Source of the DNA: Theobroma cacao
Lineage: Eukaryota > Streptophyta > Magnoliopsida > Malvales > Malvaceae
DNA: 64,000 nucleotides
Assembly (NCBI RefSeq): GCF_000208745.1
Contig: NC_030858.1
Span: 23,266,315-23,330,314, forward strand
Reading direction: 5' to 3'
The notes beneath the pieces were generated by a model. The model had not been told where the DNA came from, did not search any database, and saw nothing but the letters and a program-made list of their open reading frames with translations. The position numbers and the translations under genes were made by a program. Numbering within the stretch: the stretch's first letter is position 1; each line of letters starts with the position of its first letter. Below, piece by piece: positions 26,228-39,478 of the stretch.

Positions 26228-29200
26228 ATGATGGGAAACAAGAGCATTGCTCAGGTGGGCGTAGAAGATCTGTGCAAGGCAGGCGGATTAAGCAAAGAGG
26301 AGGCGAAAGAGATCCATGGAGTTGTAACAGAAGCAATAGCGAAAGCAGGAGGCGATGCAAGAGAGGTGTGGAGGGAGGTGGTGCGTAGGAGAGTGCTGAA
26401 GCCGTGGCACCAGCATTCGCTGCACCAACTTGTCTACTACAGCGTCTATGCTCGCTGGGATGCCTCCGTTGACGGCCCCCCTCTTTACTGGTTCCCTTCT
26501 GTGTAATGTCTCCTCTTCTTTTATCTTCCTTTACCTTCCTTCTATTATCACCTGCATTTATATCTATATTCAGTACCAACTTCCGCTTGTTTGTACAGGT
26601 TCCTATGTGATGTATACTTTATAAAATTAAATTCAAATAAATCAAAACAAAACAAAATAATGCAAAATGTATAGAAATGAAACTATGTCTATATTAATTG
26701 TAAGATTTAAATCTCAAATAGGAAATTCATTTCATATTTAAATATTTTTCCTTTTTGGTTTCACCCTCTACTTCTGGGGTAGCTGTAGCCTCCATGGCGG
26801 GTTAGCTTTTGGTTGCTGCCAAGGTTAGGATGTCAGACCCCTTCGGTGGTTGAGGGTCCGCTTGGTTGCTTTATTTTATAAGATTGCAAGCAACCCGCGG
26901 CGTGCAAGGCCGATCGTGGCTGGGTTTGGATGGGTCCTGTGGCCCAACCCGGATCTGTCTTGGCCCTGCTAACTTGGGTCCAGTCCAATAGGCTTTTTCT
27001 TGTTCATGAGAATGGTTTCTAGTCCATTTTTGTCTTTTGCTTATTTATTTGTTTTGGTATTATGTTTAAATTTTTTATTAATAAAATTTCTTAATTTATT
27101 AAATGAAAATGTAGTTGAATAAACTCAATAATGAGAATGTAATCTAGAAAACCTCAAAAATTGGAACATTTTTTGGAAAGTTGTAAGTGAGGAATTTCTT
27201 AAAAATTCCTAAATGAAATAATTTTGGATCCTACCAAGAGTGTTGGGAAGGTACTATGGATTATTTGAGCAATATTGATTAATTCTAAATAACCATGAGA
27301 ATATAAAAGAAAGAGAAAAAAGGGGAAAAAGAATAGAGACGTAAAAACATCTATATCATCTATAACATATATTTTTAACACAATTTTCTATTGTTCCACT
27401 TTTTTTAGCTTTTTCTTTCCTTGATTGTAATTTTTTTAAAATTTTTTTTCGTAATTTACAATTAAATTAAAATAATTATACATTTGATCCAACTATTTAC
27501 TACTTTAAAAATTAAAAATTACAAGACTGACAAAATATAATATACAAAAAGTCAACAACGAAAACTCAATCGTGATATATTAAATATTAGATCTAAATGT
27601 TTTTTTATTTTTAATATTTTTGCAATATTTTTTGAATGTAAAAATTAATTTTTTTATTACTTTTATATTAAAAAAATGATAGTATTAAATTGGTTTAAGT
27701 TTTGTTTGATTTATTTTTACTTTTCTTAAATTCTTATGCAAGCAATAGTTGAGATTGGGAGTACATTTCTTGAGTTGGATTTGTTGGATCCTCATATATA
27801 CACGGCTACTATGTGTTGTTAAGGTTAACTTGGAACACATTTTTGATTGCTTGTGGAGGAGTATGGTTTTTAGAGGAAGGGATTTTATTAATTGACGAGG
27901 AGTATGGCTTATAAAGGAAAGGTTTATCACATTAAATACAAAAGATTCAAGGGTACCCTTTTGATTGCTTGGGAATGATTAGGGCTTATAGAATAAGTGA
28001 TTTGCACATTGAATGCCAATGAGTCACTTTAGGATTCCCTTTAAATTTCATGACGAGTTGCCTTGTGTGATTTTCTTTATAAGAGCTTTATGTAACTTGC
28101 TTTTCCATGCTCAATGACTTTTGCTTATTTCGCTTATTGATGAGTTTATTTTGTATGCTCTTTCATGCTTTCATATCTACTACTTTCTAATCTCTATTCT
28201 TTCTTTTTTGTTATTTGCCACTTTCTTCAGGCTCTGTTAGCTCTAATTTTGTCTAACTTAAAGCCTTGGATAATTATTTGTTCTTACACTCCTCTAGAGG
28301 CTTATCCATGGCAATTGGCTTCCAATTTAGCTTACCCTTTTAAGAAATCCTCTAGTTCCTCTAAAGGCTGACTCCCCTTCTCTATGAATTTTACAAAGTT
28401 AATATCAAATGAATTTCTGTTTCCATGAATGATTGAAAAAACCCTTCTTGCTTATGTTTCCATAGCAGAGAATCCAACAAACTATTTATATCAATCATAA
28501 ATTCGAAATGAGAAAAAAAATAATTAAAGTTAAGTCCAAGAGGGCCTTTTGAATGAAATTGAGAAAATAAATATGGTACAGTATATTACAATACCTTTTC
28601 AATCGCATTCCTGTTCAAAGAAGTCCATCAGACTACAAATTCTCAAAAGAATAATCTTATCAATAATGAAGTTAGAGTGAGTGGAAATTATTAATGTTTA
28701 AAAGGAAATTTTCATTCAATGATGCACATATTCAAAGCAATTTGACAATTCATTTTTGAATCAATGAATCCTGTCAACTTCTCTCTATATGAACCATGAA
28801 AATAAGCACAAAACAAAAACAAAACTTAAGTGCAAAAAGATCATTTAATTTAAGACTAAAGAGATATATGTCCATTACGTTATAATAAAAAGAAATGTTT
28901 CACCTTAGCAGAATTTATTTTTAAAACAGATTGAACTTGATAAATACTTTTCAATCATGGAAATGTTCTCACACTTTTCTCTATATGAATCATGGAATTG
29001 GCAAAAAAAATTAAAACCAAAATTCAATCCAGAATATCACTAAATTGAGACAAGAGTTACATGTCCATTAAGCTCTAGTAAAATTAAATAGCAAATCTTT
29101 GACAGGTTCCTTTTCAATTCTGTTCTCATTAAAAGAATATTATTACACTTGTTCTCTTTTATTATCTAAATCATGAACTTGGGAAAACAGAAATGAAGGT

Positions 29201-32200
29201 TCTATCTGAAAAGTTCATCTAATTGATGACTTTGATAACAGATACCATGGATACAAGGCCTTCTTAATCTTGGTATTATTCAAAGATATCTGCCATATCT
29301 TTGTAAAACCATTGAGCCATAAAACAAAAAACATCATATGAGTGAAGCCTAAAGGATACATATGGCAGATGTAATTTTGGTTTTATAGGGTTTTTTTTTA
29401 TGGCATATATTTTACAAAATATGTGTTTTTACATCAGGAGAAGGAACAGAAATTAATTGTAGCCTAGTAAAGACAAAAAAAAAAATCGTTTTTTTCTTAA
29501 CATTGAACATTGGAGAAAAATATATCCAGGTGTTGGGCTTTGCGTTTGAAACAATGATTCAAGGCTTTAAGCTAAACAAACATTACAGATAAGAGAGCAT
29601 GAAGAAACTAACAAAATAACCAAGAAAAGAAAAGATACCAGAAAGCAGTAGGCATCAAGGTATGTAAAAGCATGACACATAAACTCTCCAATAAGCATAA
29701 CTCAACGAGCATATAGAAGCCCTTATAAAGAAAACCACATAAGGCAATTGGCCATGGCCATGAAATTCAAAGGCAACCGTATGAGTCCTTTGCTTTTCAA
29801 TGTGCAAATCCTTTCTTTTGTAAGACATGTCCTTTGCATTCAATGTGGGAATCCCTTCCTCTATAAGCCACATTATTTGCATTCAATGGATAAACATCTT
29901 CCTCTATAAGACACACCTTTGCATTTAATGTGGGAATTACTTGCTTTATAAGTCATACAAATTCCTAAGCAATTAAATCCCTTCCTATATAAGCAACACT
30001 CCTCCAAAAGCAATCAAAAGGTGTCCCAAACTAAACCCAAGGGCACATAGTAGTAGCAATATATATAAAGATCCAAGAGAGCAACCCTAATAAAAACACT
30101 AGACATCTAAACCGTTGCATGTATAGGAATTTAGAAAAAGGTTTAAATGAGTAAAAAAAATTACTCTGATTTAGTACTTCTCTCATGGACAATCCCTCCT
30201 ATTTGGAATAAGTCAAAAGGAGCGAAGAAGCTTATAGCTGAAGGGGGAGTGGAAGCTTAAATGTTTGAATGAAACACCAAAAGAGAGAAACATGTGACTC
30301 TTTAAGGGTCATGTACTCCCCCTCATTATAGAAAGAATGACTTTTATCCTAATTTTTATGTTCAGTTTCTTTTCTGTCCATATCAAACACCATACAATTG
30401 TTTGACCTAATACAACACATTGTAGACACATGCATAAAGCAGGGAGCACATCAGGTTAGGTCATGCAATTACCTTATGCAAGGTCAGCCTTACCCTTTAT
30501 GTGAACGTTCCTCTCATCAGGTCACTTATTCCATTCACTTTTATATCTCTTCCTTCGCCCTTCCCCCCAGCAGTAACTTGACCATTGGAGGCCTTACCAT
30601 TGTGTCTTCATATATGTGTCAGTAGAATTGTAGAATTAGTTGATATGATGGAGCCTTTTCGAGAGCATAGTAACTAATTTTTTGAATATTCTTTGAAGTT
30701 AGAAGAAATTTTTAATTAATCTCACCAAAGGGTTAGCAAGCTTGAGAAAAGTTTCATTTGAACATAGAATTTTGGAATTAGCAACAATATTCCAGCAATT
30801 TCATAATGGATAACTGTAGGGAATCTTACTATATGTGAATTCCATGCACAAAGTGGCTTGAATCTGTTTTTAAGGGATCGAGCCCGCATATGATTCAGTA
30901 CTTCTGTTTGGCTAAGTTTGCAAGAATTATGACAGGCAGTCAAACTTTGTCATTTTCCTGAGTCAAACATTCTTTTCTGAGTGCCCAGATATGAGTCTAA
31001 ACTTACGAACCTGGGACGAACAATGGAAATTCATGGTCCAAAGCTTTTAGGGACTTCATACAAGGATCCCATTGCAAGTTTTAACCTCTTTCGGGATTTC
31101 ACTGTCCAACATCCTGAGGTAATAAGCAACTAATGTTTTTCCCCTTGCACCTTTTTCAGGCAAATACAGCGCTCAATGCTGCATTAAGAAGTTTTACTAA
31201 ATTTTATCTTGTCTTCTAAGACTAGCTTTTTTCTTTTTTTTGAATAATTATCAGGTTTATTGGTCAATTATTCTAAAAGAGCTTTCAGTTATATTTCATG
31301 AATCTCCTAAATGCATTCTGGATACCGCTGACGGATCAAGACCTGGGGGAACTTGGCTTCCTGGTTCAGTTTTGAATATTGCTGAATGTTGCTTATTACC
31401 CTCAAGTCATCCCAGAAAAGAGGATGATAGTTTTGCAGTTGTATGGAGAGATGAAGGCAATGATGATTCTGATGTGAACCGTATGACACTTAAAGAATTA
31501 CGAGAACAAGTAATGTATGCTATCATTTACTTGACCTGCTGTACCTGGTTCTTAAGACCTACATTTCATTTTGTGTTTGAGTATGTCATAGATACAAATG
31601 GAGCTAAAATGTCTGAAATCAAATGCCAGTGAGAAGTTATTACTGATTTTTCAGTGTTATTTCTTAATTTCATATAATTTGGTTCTTTTAAAGAAAAGAA
31701 AAATAAATGACAATAATGAAGTTATGGACAATTATGCGTGGGTATCATCAAAACAGGAAATGCCATCTTAATTACCAGTGAAATTTTTTAATGATGATTT
31801 AGAAGTTTCCAGTTAATTAATTAGTGATTAGCATGTTCTCTCACGAGGACATAGTAATTCAGTGGTCCCCTGTGTCCAAATTGGTGGTATTTCAAAAATG
31901 TTGGCCTCCTTTTTGTATTTAAATCTTTCTAAATTTGCAAAACCATGGTGATTACACATTAAGGTATAGAGGAAGCCTTAACGTAAATGGAGGGCATGAG
32001 GAGTAGTACTGCATGCCTACAGCGTAGTTTTTGGATTATTTGCAACTCCAAACATTACATCCCTTATTTCATCTTATGATGTTATTTTCTTTGTTCCTGT
32101 TATACCATCTTCATTCTGATTTTCATTTTACAGGTTAGTGGCAAATGCACTAGATGCAACTTTCCAAAAAGGTGATGCAATCGCAATTGATATGCCAATG

Positions 32201-35200
32201 ACGGTCAATGCAGTTATTATATACCTGGCAATAGTTTTAGCTGGATTTGTTGTTGTATCAATAGCTGATAGTTTTGCTGCAAAGGAAATTGCAACCCGTT
32301 TGCGGGTCTCTAAGGCGAAGGCTATCTTCACTCAGGTGTTCTTCCACTTCTGTAGGTTATTTAATTTTTAATGAAAAATATAAAGTTGCTGAAGGATATG
32401 AACAAAATCTCATCCAGAATGTTTAGCTTCGAGATTGCATATGTTGATGAAAGCTTCACTGAATATGGTAGTTGACACAAATGAATGGTGGGAATAAGAA
32501 TTTATCTGCTAGAAAACTTTTCTGTGCTTTCTCCCAAATGATTTCAGATACTCAGAATTGTGTGTGTAAAGTGGTCTGAGCTGCTCTATTTTTTCTGTAA
32601 CATCATTTCTTGTTATCATCTTGTCCAATAGACTATCTTTGAAATATATTGGTCATCTTCATATAACAAAACTCCATTTTTTTTTTTAAATCCCTGGGCT
32701 TTTACATATATGCTATTCTCCAAATTACTTTTGGCTGTAATTCTTACACGGTCTAATGGTTCGTTCTTATTCTTAGATGTAGATAGTCAATGTCTACTAA
32801 ATAGTCAGTTGTAATTTTTCTGTTCATTCTGATTTCTGTTCCTATTCATAGTTCTAAACTTACTCTTTTTCAATTGGTCACTCCTGCACACGTTGATTGT
32901 AGTGAATAACATCAAAGCTTGATAAATTGGCATTTATATCACATATTAGCTCTCTGAGACTTTTGCAAAACTCTCAATGTTAGTCCTAATTTCCTATTTG
33001 CTTTATTTTCGAAATGATATACCTTCACTTTGTATTCAGGATTATATACTAAGGGGAGGTCGAAAGTTTCCTTTATACAGGTAAAACAAATTAAGTTTTG
33101 GTTGCACAGGCTAAATAATGTGCTACTTTTACTTTCCCAAACAACCGGTAGATGGAGAATCATTGGTTTGTTGTTCCTAGAGACGACCTCTGAAAGCCAA
33201 AGGCTCCTTTAAATTTACAACATATTCTTTGTTTTGGTATGAAATGCCTANATTTGTAGTACCTAATTTATGTGAGAATTACTAGGTTTTGAGGTTATGG
33301 TTATGAATGAATTACTGTCTTGTGCTTTGCCTTTCATTTACCCCACCAAAGAAAGTTGTCTTTCTCAATTTTCTCAACATGTACTGGCTTTAAAACGTCC
33401 TTAGAAATGCTACCTTCCATTCAACTACATGTTCCAGATACAAGTTTTCATTTAAGTTGCATCTTTGTAGGCCTTAATGAGAGTGCTTTACCATGAAAAT
33501 GGAAGGCCAAACTAGCTGTTAATGCCTTCATTTTAATTCTGAATTTCTTGAAGATACAAATTGTAGGGTACTAGTATTGATATGTTTATCACCTCTGTTG
33601 TTATTCATGACTGTTTGTCTTTATCATGCAGTCGAGTTGTAGAGGCTTCTCCATGTAAAGCTATCGTGCTCCCTGTGAGTGGGAATGATGTAGGCATTCA
33701 ATTAAGAGAACAAGACCTATCATGGAAAGATTTTCTGGCCTGTGTCAATCAACATTCAAGGTATGTCTACAATTACAGCTTGAGAGAAGTTTACTAGATC
33801 AAGGTATTTCTACAATTACAGCTTGAGAAGTTTACTATATCAATATTGTACTAATAAGTACCTCTTTATCATTCTCATTACCTAAACAAGTATCCATATA
33901 TTAATTTTACAGTTTCTCAAGTTGATCAGCTTTACATAACTGTCTAACATTGCTGTAAAAGTATTTAATTACATTATATCTGTGGCAGACCAAAATATTA
34001 CACTCCAACTTATCAACCAATAGATTCTGCAATTAACATACTATTCTCGTCTGGAACCACAGGTGGAAAAATTTGTCACTTCTTTTGTACTTTTTCCTGT
34101 TTGTTTCCTTTATTTGTTTGAAGATTTTCAATTATATTTATTGATCTTGACCAGGAGAACCAAAAGCTATTACATGGACTCAACTTTCCCCTATTCGATG
34201 TTCTTCTGATGCATGGGCTCACATTGACATCGGAGTTGGAGATGTTTACTGCTGGCCTACAAATCTAGGATGGGTGATGGGACCGATTTTACTGTTCTCA
34301 TGCTTTCTAACTGGTGCAGCCCTTGCTCTCTATCATGGATCTCCTTTGGGCCGTGGATTTGGGAAATTTGTTCAGGTCAAACCTACAATATTTATTCTTG
34401 CCAATGCTTACTGCTTGTGAGGTGTGACTTGAATTCAGTTTTAGTATCCAGTTATTTCAAAGAAAATGCCTATAATCAATGTATAGTAAACTAGTTATAA
34501 CATACTATAGTTGTGTGGGAAAATGCCAATAAGTATGGAAGTATGCATGGCTTATTTCTGGGGCAATCTGATTGATTAGCATACAACCAGGGAAATTTGA
34601 CCCTCAGGCAAAGTGGAAGGCAACGATTTTGAGCATATCATGCCCTTGGATAAAACAGAACAGTTTGCAGGCCTAAATCCTCAATAACTAATATGCTTCT
34701 GACAATATAATGTCCCATACCAATAGCAGTTGTTCAAAAATATTTTTTAGATGTTTATTGGTTTATTCTGGGAAGATGACAAGAACTTCCCTTGGCTTTA
34801 GTTAGATAGGCTTTGTGCTATGGACTTCTCTTACAAGAAAAGGAAACGGAAGTAATTGAAATGCATCTTTGATTCGTTTCTTCATTCTGTTAACAAATTA
34901 AAATTATTCTTCTTGCTGTGAGTATGAAACAGTGTATAGCATTAATGAACATTATCATACACCATCTAAACTCCAGCTTATTTTATTCTTCATTTATTTT
35001 GTTTCAGGATGCAGGAGTAACTGTTTTGGGCACAGTTCCAAGCTTAGTGAAAGCTTGGAAGAATACCAAGTGTATGGAAGGCCTAGACTGGACAAAGATA
35101 AAGTGAACATTGTTTCCTTTTTAATCCAAAACGAACTTTTGCATCAGTAATAATTCTCACAAGAGGGACTTAACAATTTTATATGGCTGCAGATCCTTTG

Positions 35201-37052
35201 CTAGCACTGGAGAAGCCTCTAATGTTGATGATGACCTTTGGCTTTCCTCAAAATCTTACTACAAGCCAGTTATTGAATGTTGTGGAGGCACAGAGCTAGC
35301 ATCATCTTACATCCAAGGGAGTCAACTGCAGCCACAAGCTTTTGGAGCATTTAGCACTGCATCAATGACAACTGGCCTAGTTATCTTGGATGAAGATGGA
35401 GTTGCTTATGTAAGAACTTAATCTTGAAGCTGGTGCAGTTTCTTTTACAACAATATCCATTCAACTTTTTAGTTCACAAGATTTACATATCCCCAAACTA
35501 ATCCTATTATGATCAGTGCGGGAGACAGATGAATAAATTTGTTGCGATAATACTAAAAGAGTAAGGTGTCTCTGAGTGTGTGAGAGCGTGTGCATGCGTG
35601 TCTATGTCTGACCTGTTTGACCTTTGTGACAGCCGGATGATAAAGCTTGTGTTGGTGAAGTCGGTTTATTCCCTCTCTATTTGGGAGCAACTGATAGATT
35701 GCTTAATGCTGATCATGAGAAGGTTTACTTTAAGGGAATGCCGATACATAATGGAATGGTATGATCAAAATTTTCTTTCTTATGATATTTGCATGGTACA
35801 GTCTAAAAGCTGTATGTTACAGAGTGTTTTTATAGCTCCTGGTTAATTTTTCAGATTATATGGTAAATAGTTGGTCAAATGCACTACGAAGGAGGTCCCA
35901 AGTTTGAATTTCCCCTCCCTAACTTTAACTATCCAATAAGAAAAGAGTTCCTCTTCCCCACATTGCATTCTCCTTGTTATGCTGCTTTACTATTTTGAAA
36001 ATGAGGCAACAAATTCTAAAGACATCAATTCTTCCAACCTGAAGATATCACTTTCGCTAAAACCTTGTTAGACTTAAATTATAATATTCCTGTATCACTT
36101 GTATGGACTAAGATCAGTTAGAAAATATTCAAGCAACGATTGCTATATAAGTTTTCTTAACAAATGTTTGGAAGTGCTATCTTATGATTTGATATATGCA
36201 TTGGCAGCGCCTCAGGAGACATGGGGATATCCTTAAGAGAACTGTTGGAGGCTATCTTGTCGTCCAAGGAAGGGCTGATGACACGATGAATCTTGGCGGC
36301 ATTAAGGTAGTACACCCTCCTGCCTCCTATTTTTAATTGATGATTAAGCAAACTTGAAGATCATTAAACTTTTGTTGTCATTCATACCTAAAATATTTGA
36401 CTGAGCTTCAAGTATTTGACCGAACTTTAATTTGGCTTCTACATAGTTTTGAAAGCATGAAAATCCTAAACTTCCCTGATCTACAGACAAGTTCTGTTGA
36501 AATTGAGCGAGTTTGTGACCGGGCTGACGAAAGCGTCTTGGAGACTGCTGCAGTGAGTGTAGCACCACCAGATGGTGGTCCAGAACTATTGGTAATATTT
36601 GTGGTGCTAAAGAAAGGATATGATCACCAACCAGAGAAGCTGAAGATGATATTCTCAAAAGCCATTCAAGTCAACCTCAACCCCTTGTTCAAGGTTTCGC
36701 TCTTTGATGTTTTAATATCTAGTCATTATTCTCTAGGCATGAAATTTTGGCAGCTAAGCAAGCAACACTGTATAAATCAATCTGAATGCTTGGAGTCAAA
36801 AGTCGAAACTAAAGAGTCATTTCACTTATATGAGAAAGAATAACTGATTTCCTGTTCAGTTCTCATAGATAAGCTAGAGAGACAATCATGTTTGTTATCG
36901 TTGGGGACTAAATTCTACTGCTTTTTGATTGATCACAGGTGAAAATTGTGAAGATAATCCCAGAGTTTCCTCGAACTGCTTCTAACAAATTACTTAGGAG
37001 AGTTTTGAGGGACCAAATAAAGCATGAACTGTCTGTCCGAAGTAGAATGTAA
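26228..37052 (+). CDS. AAE18: Peroxisomal acyl-activating enzyme, AAE17/AAE18 type (14 exons)
   Basis: Exons: 26228-26502, 30989-31118, 31255-31514, 32134-32335, 33040-33080, 33632-33760, 33989-34062, 34155-34375, 35008-35102, 35193-35409, 35633-35758, 36208-36306, 36487-36693, 36939-37052. All introns are GT-AG and phases join without a break, giving 729 residues, close to the family's usual length. It belongs to the ANL superfamily: ATP-dependent activation of a carboxylic acid to acyl-AMP, then the CoA thioester. Motifs: P-loop SSGTTGEPK at 366-374, STGEASN at 480-486, GGTELASSY at 507-515, [13 protein letters not shown] at 611-623, and the C-terminal catalytic lysine in PRTASNK (K709). 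The last residues SRM are a plant PTS1 signal, so peroxisomal import is expected. The N-terminal extension ([19 protein letters not shown], about 15-33) is typical of AAE17/18. Arabidopsis AAE18 has been linked to activation of the pro-auxin 2,4-DB before beta-oxidation; the natural substrate is uncertain. An in-frame ATG follows directly at 26231 and could be the start instead. AAE17 versus AAE18 is not settled. Confidence 0.93.
28780..29240. repeat. Imperfect direct repeats of about 180-200 bp in the foldback spacer
   Basis: Three degenerate units begin near 28783, 28979 and 29155. Each has CTCTATATGAATCATG-like sequence, then AAAACCAAAATT-like sequence, and ends near ATGTCCATTA or a decayed version of it. 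Confidence 0.45.
29796..29990. repeat. About 43-bp subrepeats in the foldback right arm
   Basis: Four imperfect units, each with CAATGTGGGAATC, CTTCCTCTATAAG and CCTTTGCATT. Inverted counterparts lie in the left arm (about 27850-28010). Confidence 0.65.
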
Positions 37053-37316
37053 CGGCAGCTTCAGCAAGGCCTTGCAGCATCATATACCAGATACCAGCAA
37101 GAAAATTTGTCTCCCCTTTGTGCATGGATGTGGATGTGTAGAGTATGAAAATTTAGTAATGATTGGTTTTCCCAATCTGTTGTCACTTATCATTGTTATG
37201 GGCTCTGATGATGTTGGATTAGACCTGTTAAAGTTAAAGAGCCACCTACGTATACTTCAGAGCAATGCAAATTTGCTTTTCAGTTTACTAAGTTATATTT
37301 TCTAAGTAAAAATAAA
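37053..37316 (+). other. Probable 3' UTR of the AAE18-type gene
   Basis: Sequence after the stop codon with a possible AATAAA poly-A signal at 37311-37316. The open frame starting at 37024 overlaps the end of the coding region out of frame and is not a gene. Confidence 0.4.
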
Positions 37317-38105
37317 AAGTTTACATTTGAATTATTATTAGGGTAAAGTTATTTTATCCCAATTTTACTAATAGATATTTGAACAATTACATAACACCTT
37401 TCAAACAAAATTTTTGATTATGTTGATGTAACATTAACGGTAATTTTCATTGAGTGGTTACACCTTCATGCAAAATCATTAATCCTATTGATGTTAGTAT
37501 TGCGGGTTAATCATGCAGATTTTGTAAAATATTTTTTGTTGATTTGAGAATATTTTAATAATAATAAAAAATTTAAAACTTATTTTTTCACTCACTACTT
37601 TTATCTGATATATTAAAAATCTAAACAAATTGATAATGTGAAGTGAAAAATAAGATCAATAATTATTAAGTTATCATGGACTGAGAATTCTTTAATGATG
37701 TTATTGACTTTTGCATTTTTAGACTTTAACCAGTTAAAATTGAGTGTCCTTGTATAGATCATTATATATTATTAACATAGTTTTTGCTAATGACCAATTC
37801 ATTCAAAGGTAAGTTTTTCACATCTCTCATTTTACCAAGACTAGACAGGCTCGTGTGTGTATGTATATATATATATAAAGGAGTCTTCACAACTCAATAT
37901 TGGTCATTGCATTGTGGAGAAGAAAACCTAATCACCCTATTATAATTTCTCAAACCGACTGCCTCCCCAAATTCCAAAGCTATCACTTCTCTCTTCATCA
38001 AATCAATTCAAGCTCAAATGTAGCAATAAATCGTTTCTTTCAAAGATAGGAGAGAGACAAAAGAGAAAGAAAATGTGAAAAATGAAAAAAATCTTGTCTT
38101 ATATA
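37317..38105. other. Intergenic AT-rich DNA
   Basis: No gene or clear repeat seen; a short (TA)n run at about 37862-37878. Ends at the target duplication of the next copia element. Confidence 0.4.
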
Positions 38106-38110
38106 GAATA

Positions 38111-38397
38111 TGTTATGAAATATAATTTGAAAGAACAATTATAAGGGAAAGTATTTAGAGGGAGAGAAAGTATTTAGAGGGATTAAAAAGATCTTACTCA
38201 AGTGTGTATTTACTAATGATGTGAGAGACCTATTTATAAATTAATAATCCTTTATTTAGATAGAATTTATAGGGTGCAGATAATACTAGGAGATTAGATG
38301 GATAGATTAAATTCTAATCTTAATCCAATCTAATCTACATTCATATATATATATATATATATAACATAAATAGATATTCGTAAAAATATTCATAACA
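38111..38397 (-). repeat. Left LTR (3' LTR on the - strand)
   Basis: 287 bp, bounded by TGTTATG and CATAACA, a 7-bp perfect terminal inverted repeat. Contains a (TA)n run at about 38343-38362 that the partner LTR lacks. Confidence 0.9.
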
Positions 38398-39478
38398 CTT
38401 TCCTTTAATATCTATTGTATTAAAAATATGCCTCATTGAAACCTTATTAGAAAAAAAACCTCATGAGAAAAAAATTCGAGTGAAGAAAAAATAGTACATA
38501 ATTCTTTTTAAGAATATACTTTTGAAATATTGCCTTATTGAAAACCTTATCAAGAAAAACCTAATGGGAAAAACCTTGATGAAGGAAAAGAGTATAGTGC
38601 ATATTTTACTCTTCCTAATGACTGCATTATTGAGATATTTAAAATGTCACATTCCGATCTTTTGTACCAACTTTTTAAATATTACAGTAGGAAGGACTTT
38701 AGTGAACAAATATGCTAGATTGTCACTTTTAAAAAAAATTGTTGAACATTAATATCACCCTAACTTAGAGATTAAGTGAAGAAGAATTTTGATGAAATAT
38801 GTTTTGCTCTATCGCCTTTAATGTATCATTCCTTTAATTATGCTATGCTAGTAGTATTATCCTCATAACGTTGTTGGAATTTTCGTTTTGGTTGACAAGC
38901 CAAACGTTTCTCGAATATGTTGAGTTACACATTCATGATTTGCCTTATGAATTACTAAAATTTCTACATGGTTAGAAAAATAGCAACTATAGTTTGTTTT
39001 ACAGAATGCCATGAAATAGCCGTACCTCCATATATGAATAAATAACCTGTCTAGGATTGAACTTTGTATGGATCATATAAATATCCTGTATCTGCATAAC
39101 CAATTAAATTTTATTTTGATATATTTAAGTAATATTCATTATTCTTTTGAGATATCGAAGTATATGTTTAATTCCATTCCAATATTTTTCATTTGGAGAA
39201 GAATTATATCTTGCTAATAAATTAACAACAAATGATATATCAAGTCATGTATTGCTAGCAAGATACATTAATGCTCCATTGGCACTAAGATGTGGTACTT
39301 CAAGACTAAGAAGTTCTTCATCATCCTCACAATTTCAGAAAGGGTCTTTTTTAACATCTAGTGACCTTACAACCATTGGTAAACTCAATGGATGTGCTTT
39401 GTACTTATAAAATAGTTTTAGCACTTTTGCCACATAATTAAATTGATGGACAAAAATTCAATTTGTCAAGTGCTCAAT

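Larger units (their letters stand above)
27784..30077. mobile_element. Foldback-like element with long modular inverted repeats
   Basis: The left arm (about 27784-28171) is an imperfect inverted copy of the right arm (about 29660-30077). Outer ends read TTGGATCC and GATCCAAG. Matching landmarks from the outside in are: the CTACTATGTG motif, TTTTGATTGCTT, GGAGGAGT, GGAAGGGATTT, runs of CACATTGAATGC, and TTGCCTTRTGTG with TTCTTTATAAG. The arms themselves are built of tandem subrepeats, the usual layout of foldback transposons. No transposase is seen and no target duplication was identified; limits are approximate. The open frame at 28165-28371 has no recognised domain. Confidence 0.6.
26503..30988 (+). 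other. Intron 1 of the AAE18-type gene, 4486 bp
   Basis: Donor GTAATG and acceptor TGCCCAG. The intron splits a valine codon (GT|A) between PS and YESK. It is far larger than the other introns (92-959 bp) because it holds repeats. A locally GC-rich patch at about 26760-26990 looks like retroposon debris; 27784-30077 is a foldback-like element. Confidence 0.85.

Noticed and set aside
28165..28371. 68-residue frame in intron 1 with a serine-rich tail
   Set aside because: No recognised domain, and it lies across the inner edge of the foldback left arm; not supported as a gene.
29796..29990. CRISPR-like spaced repeats
   Set aside because: The units are contiguous imperfect tandem repeats without unique spacers, in a plant genome; they belong to the foldback arm.
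32128..32331. Minus-strand 67-residue frame
   Set aside because: It is the shadow of exon 4 of the AAE18-type gene.
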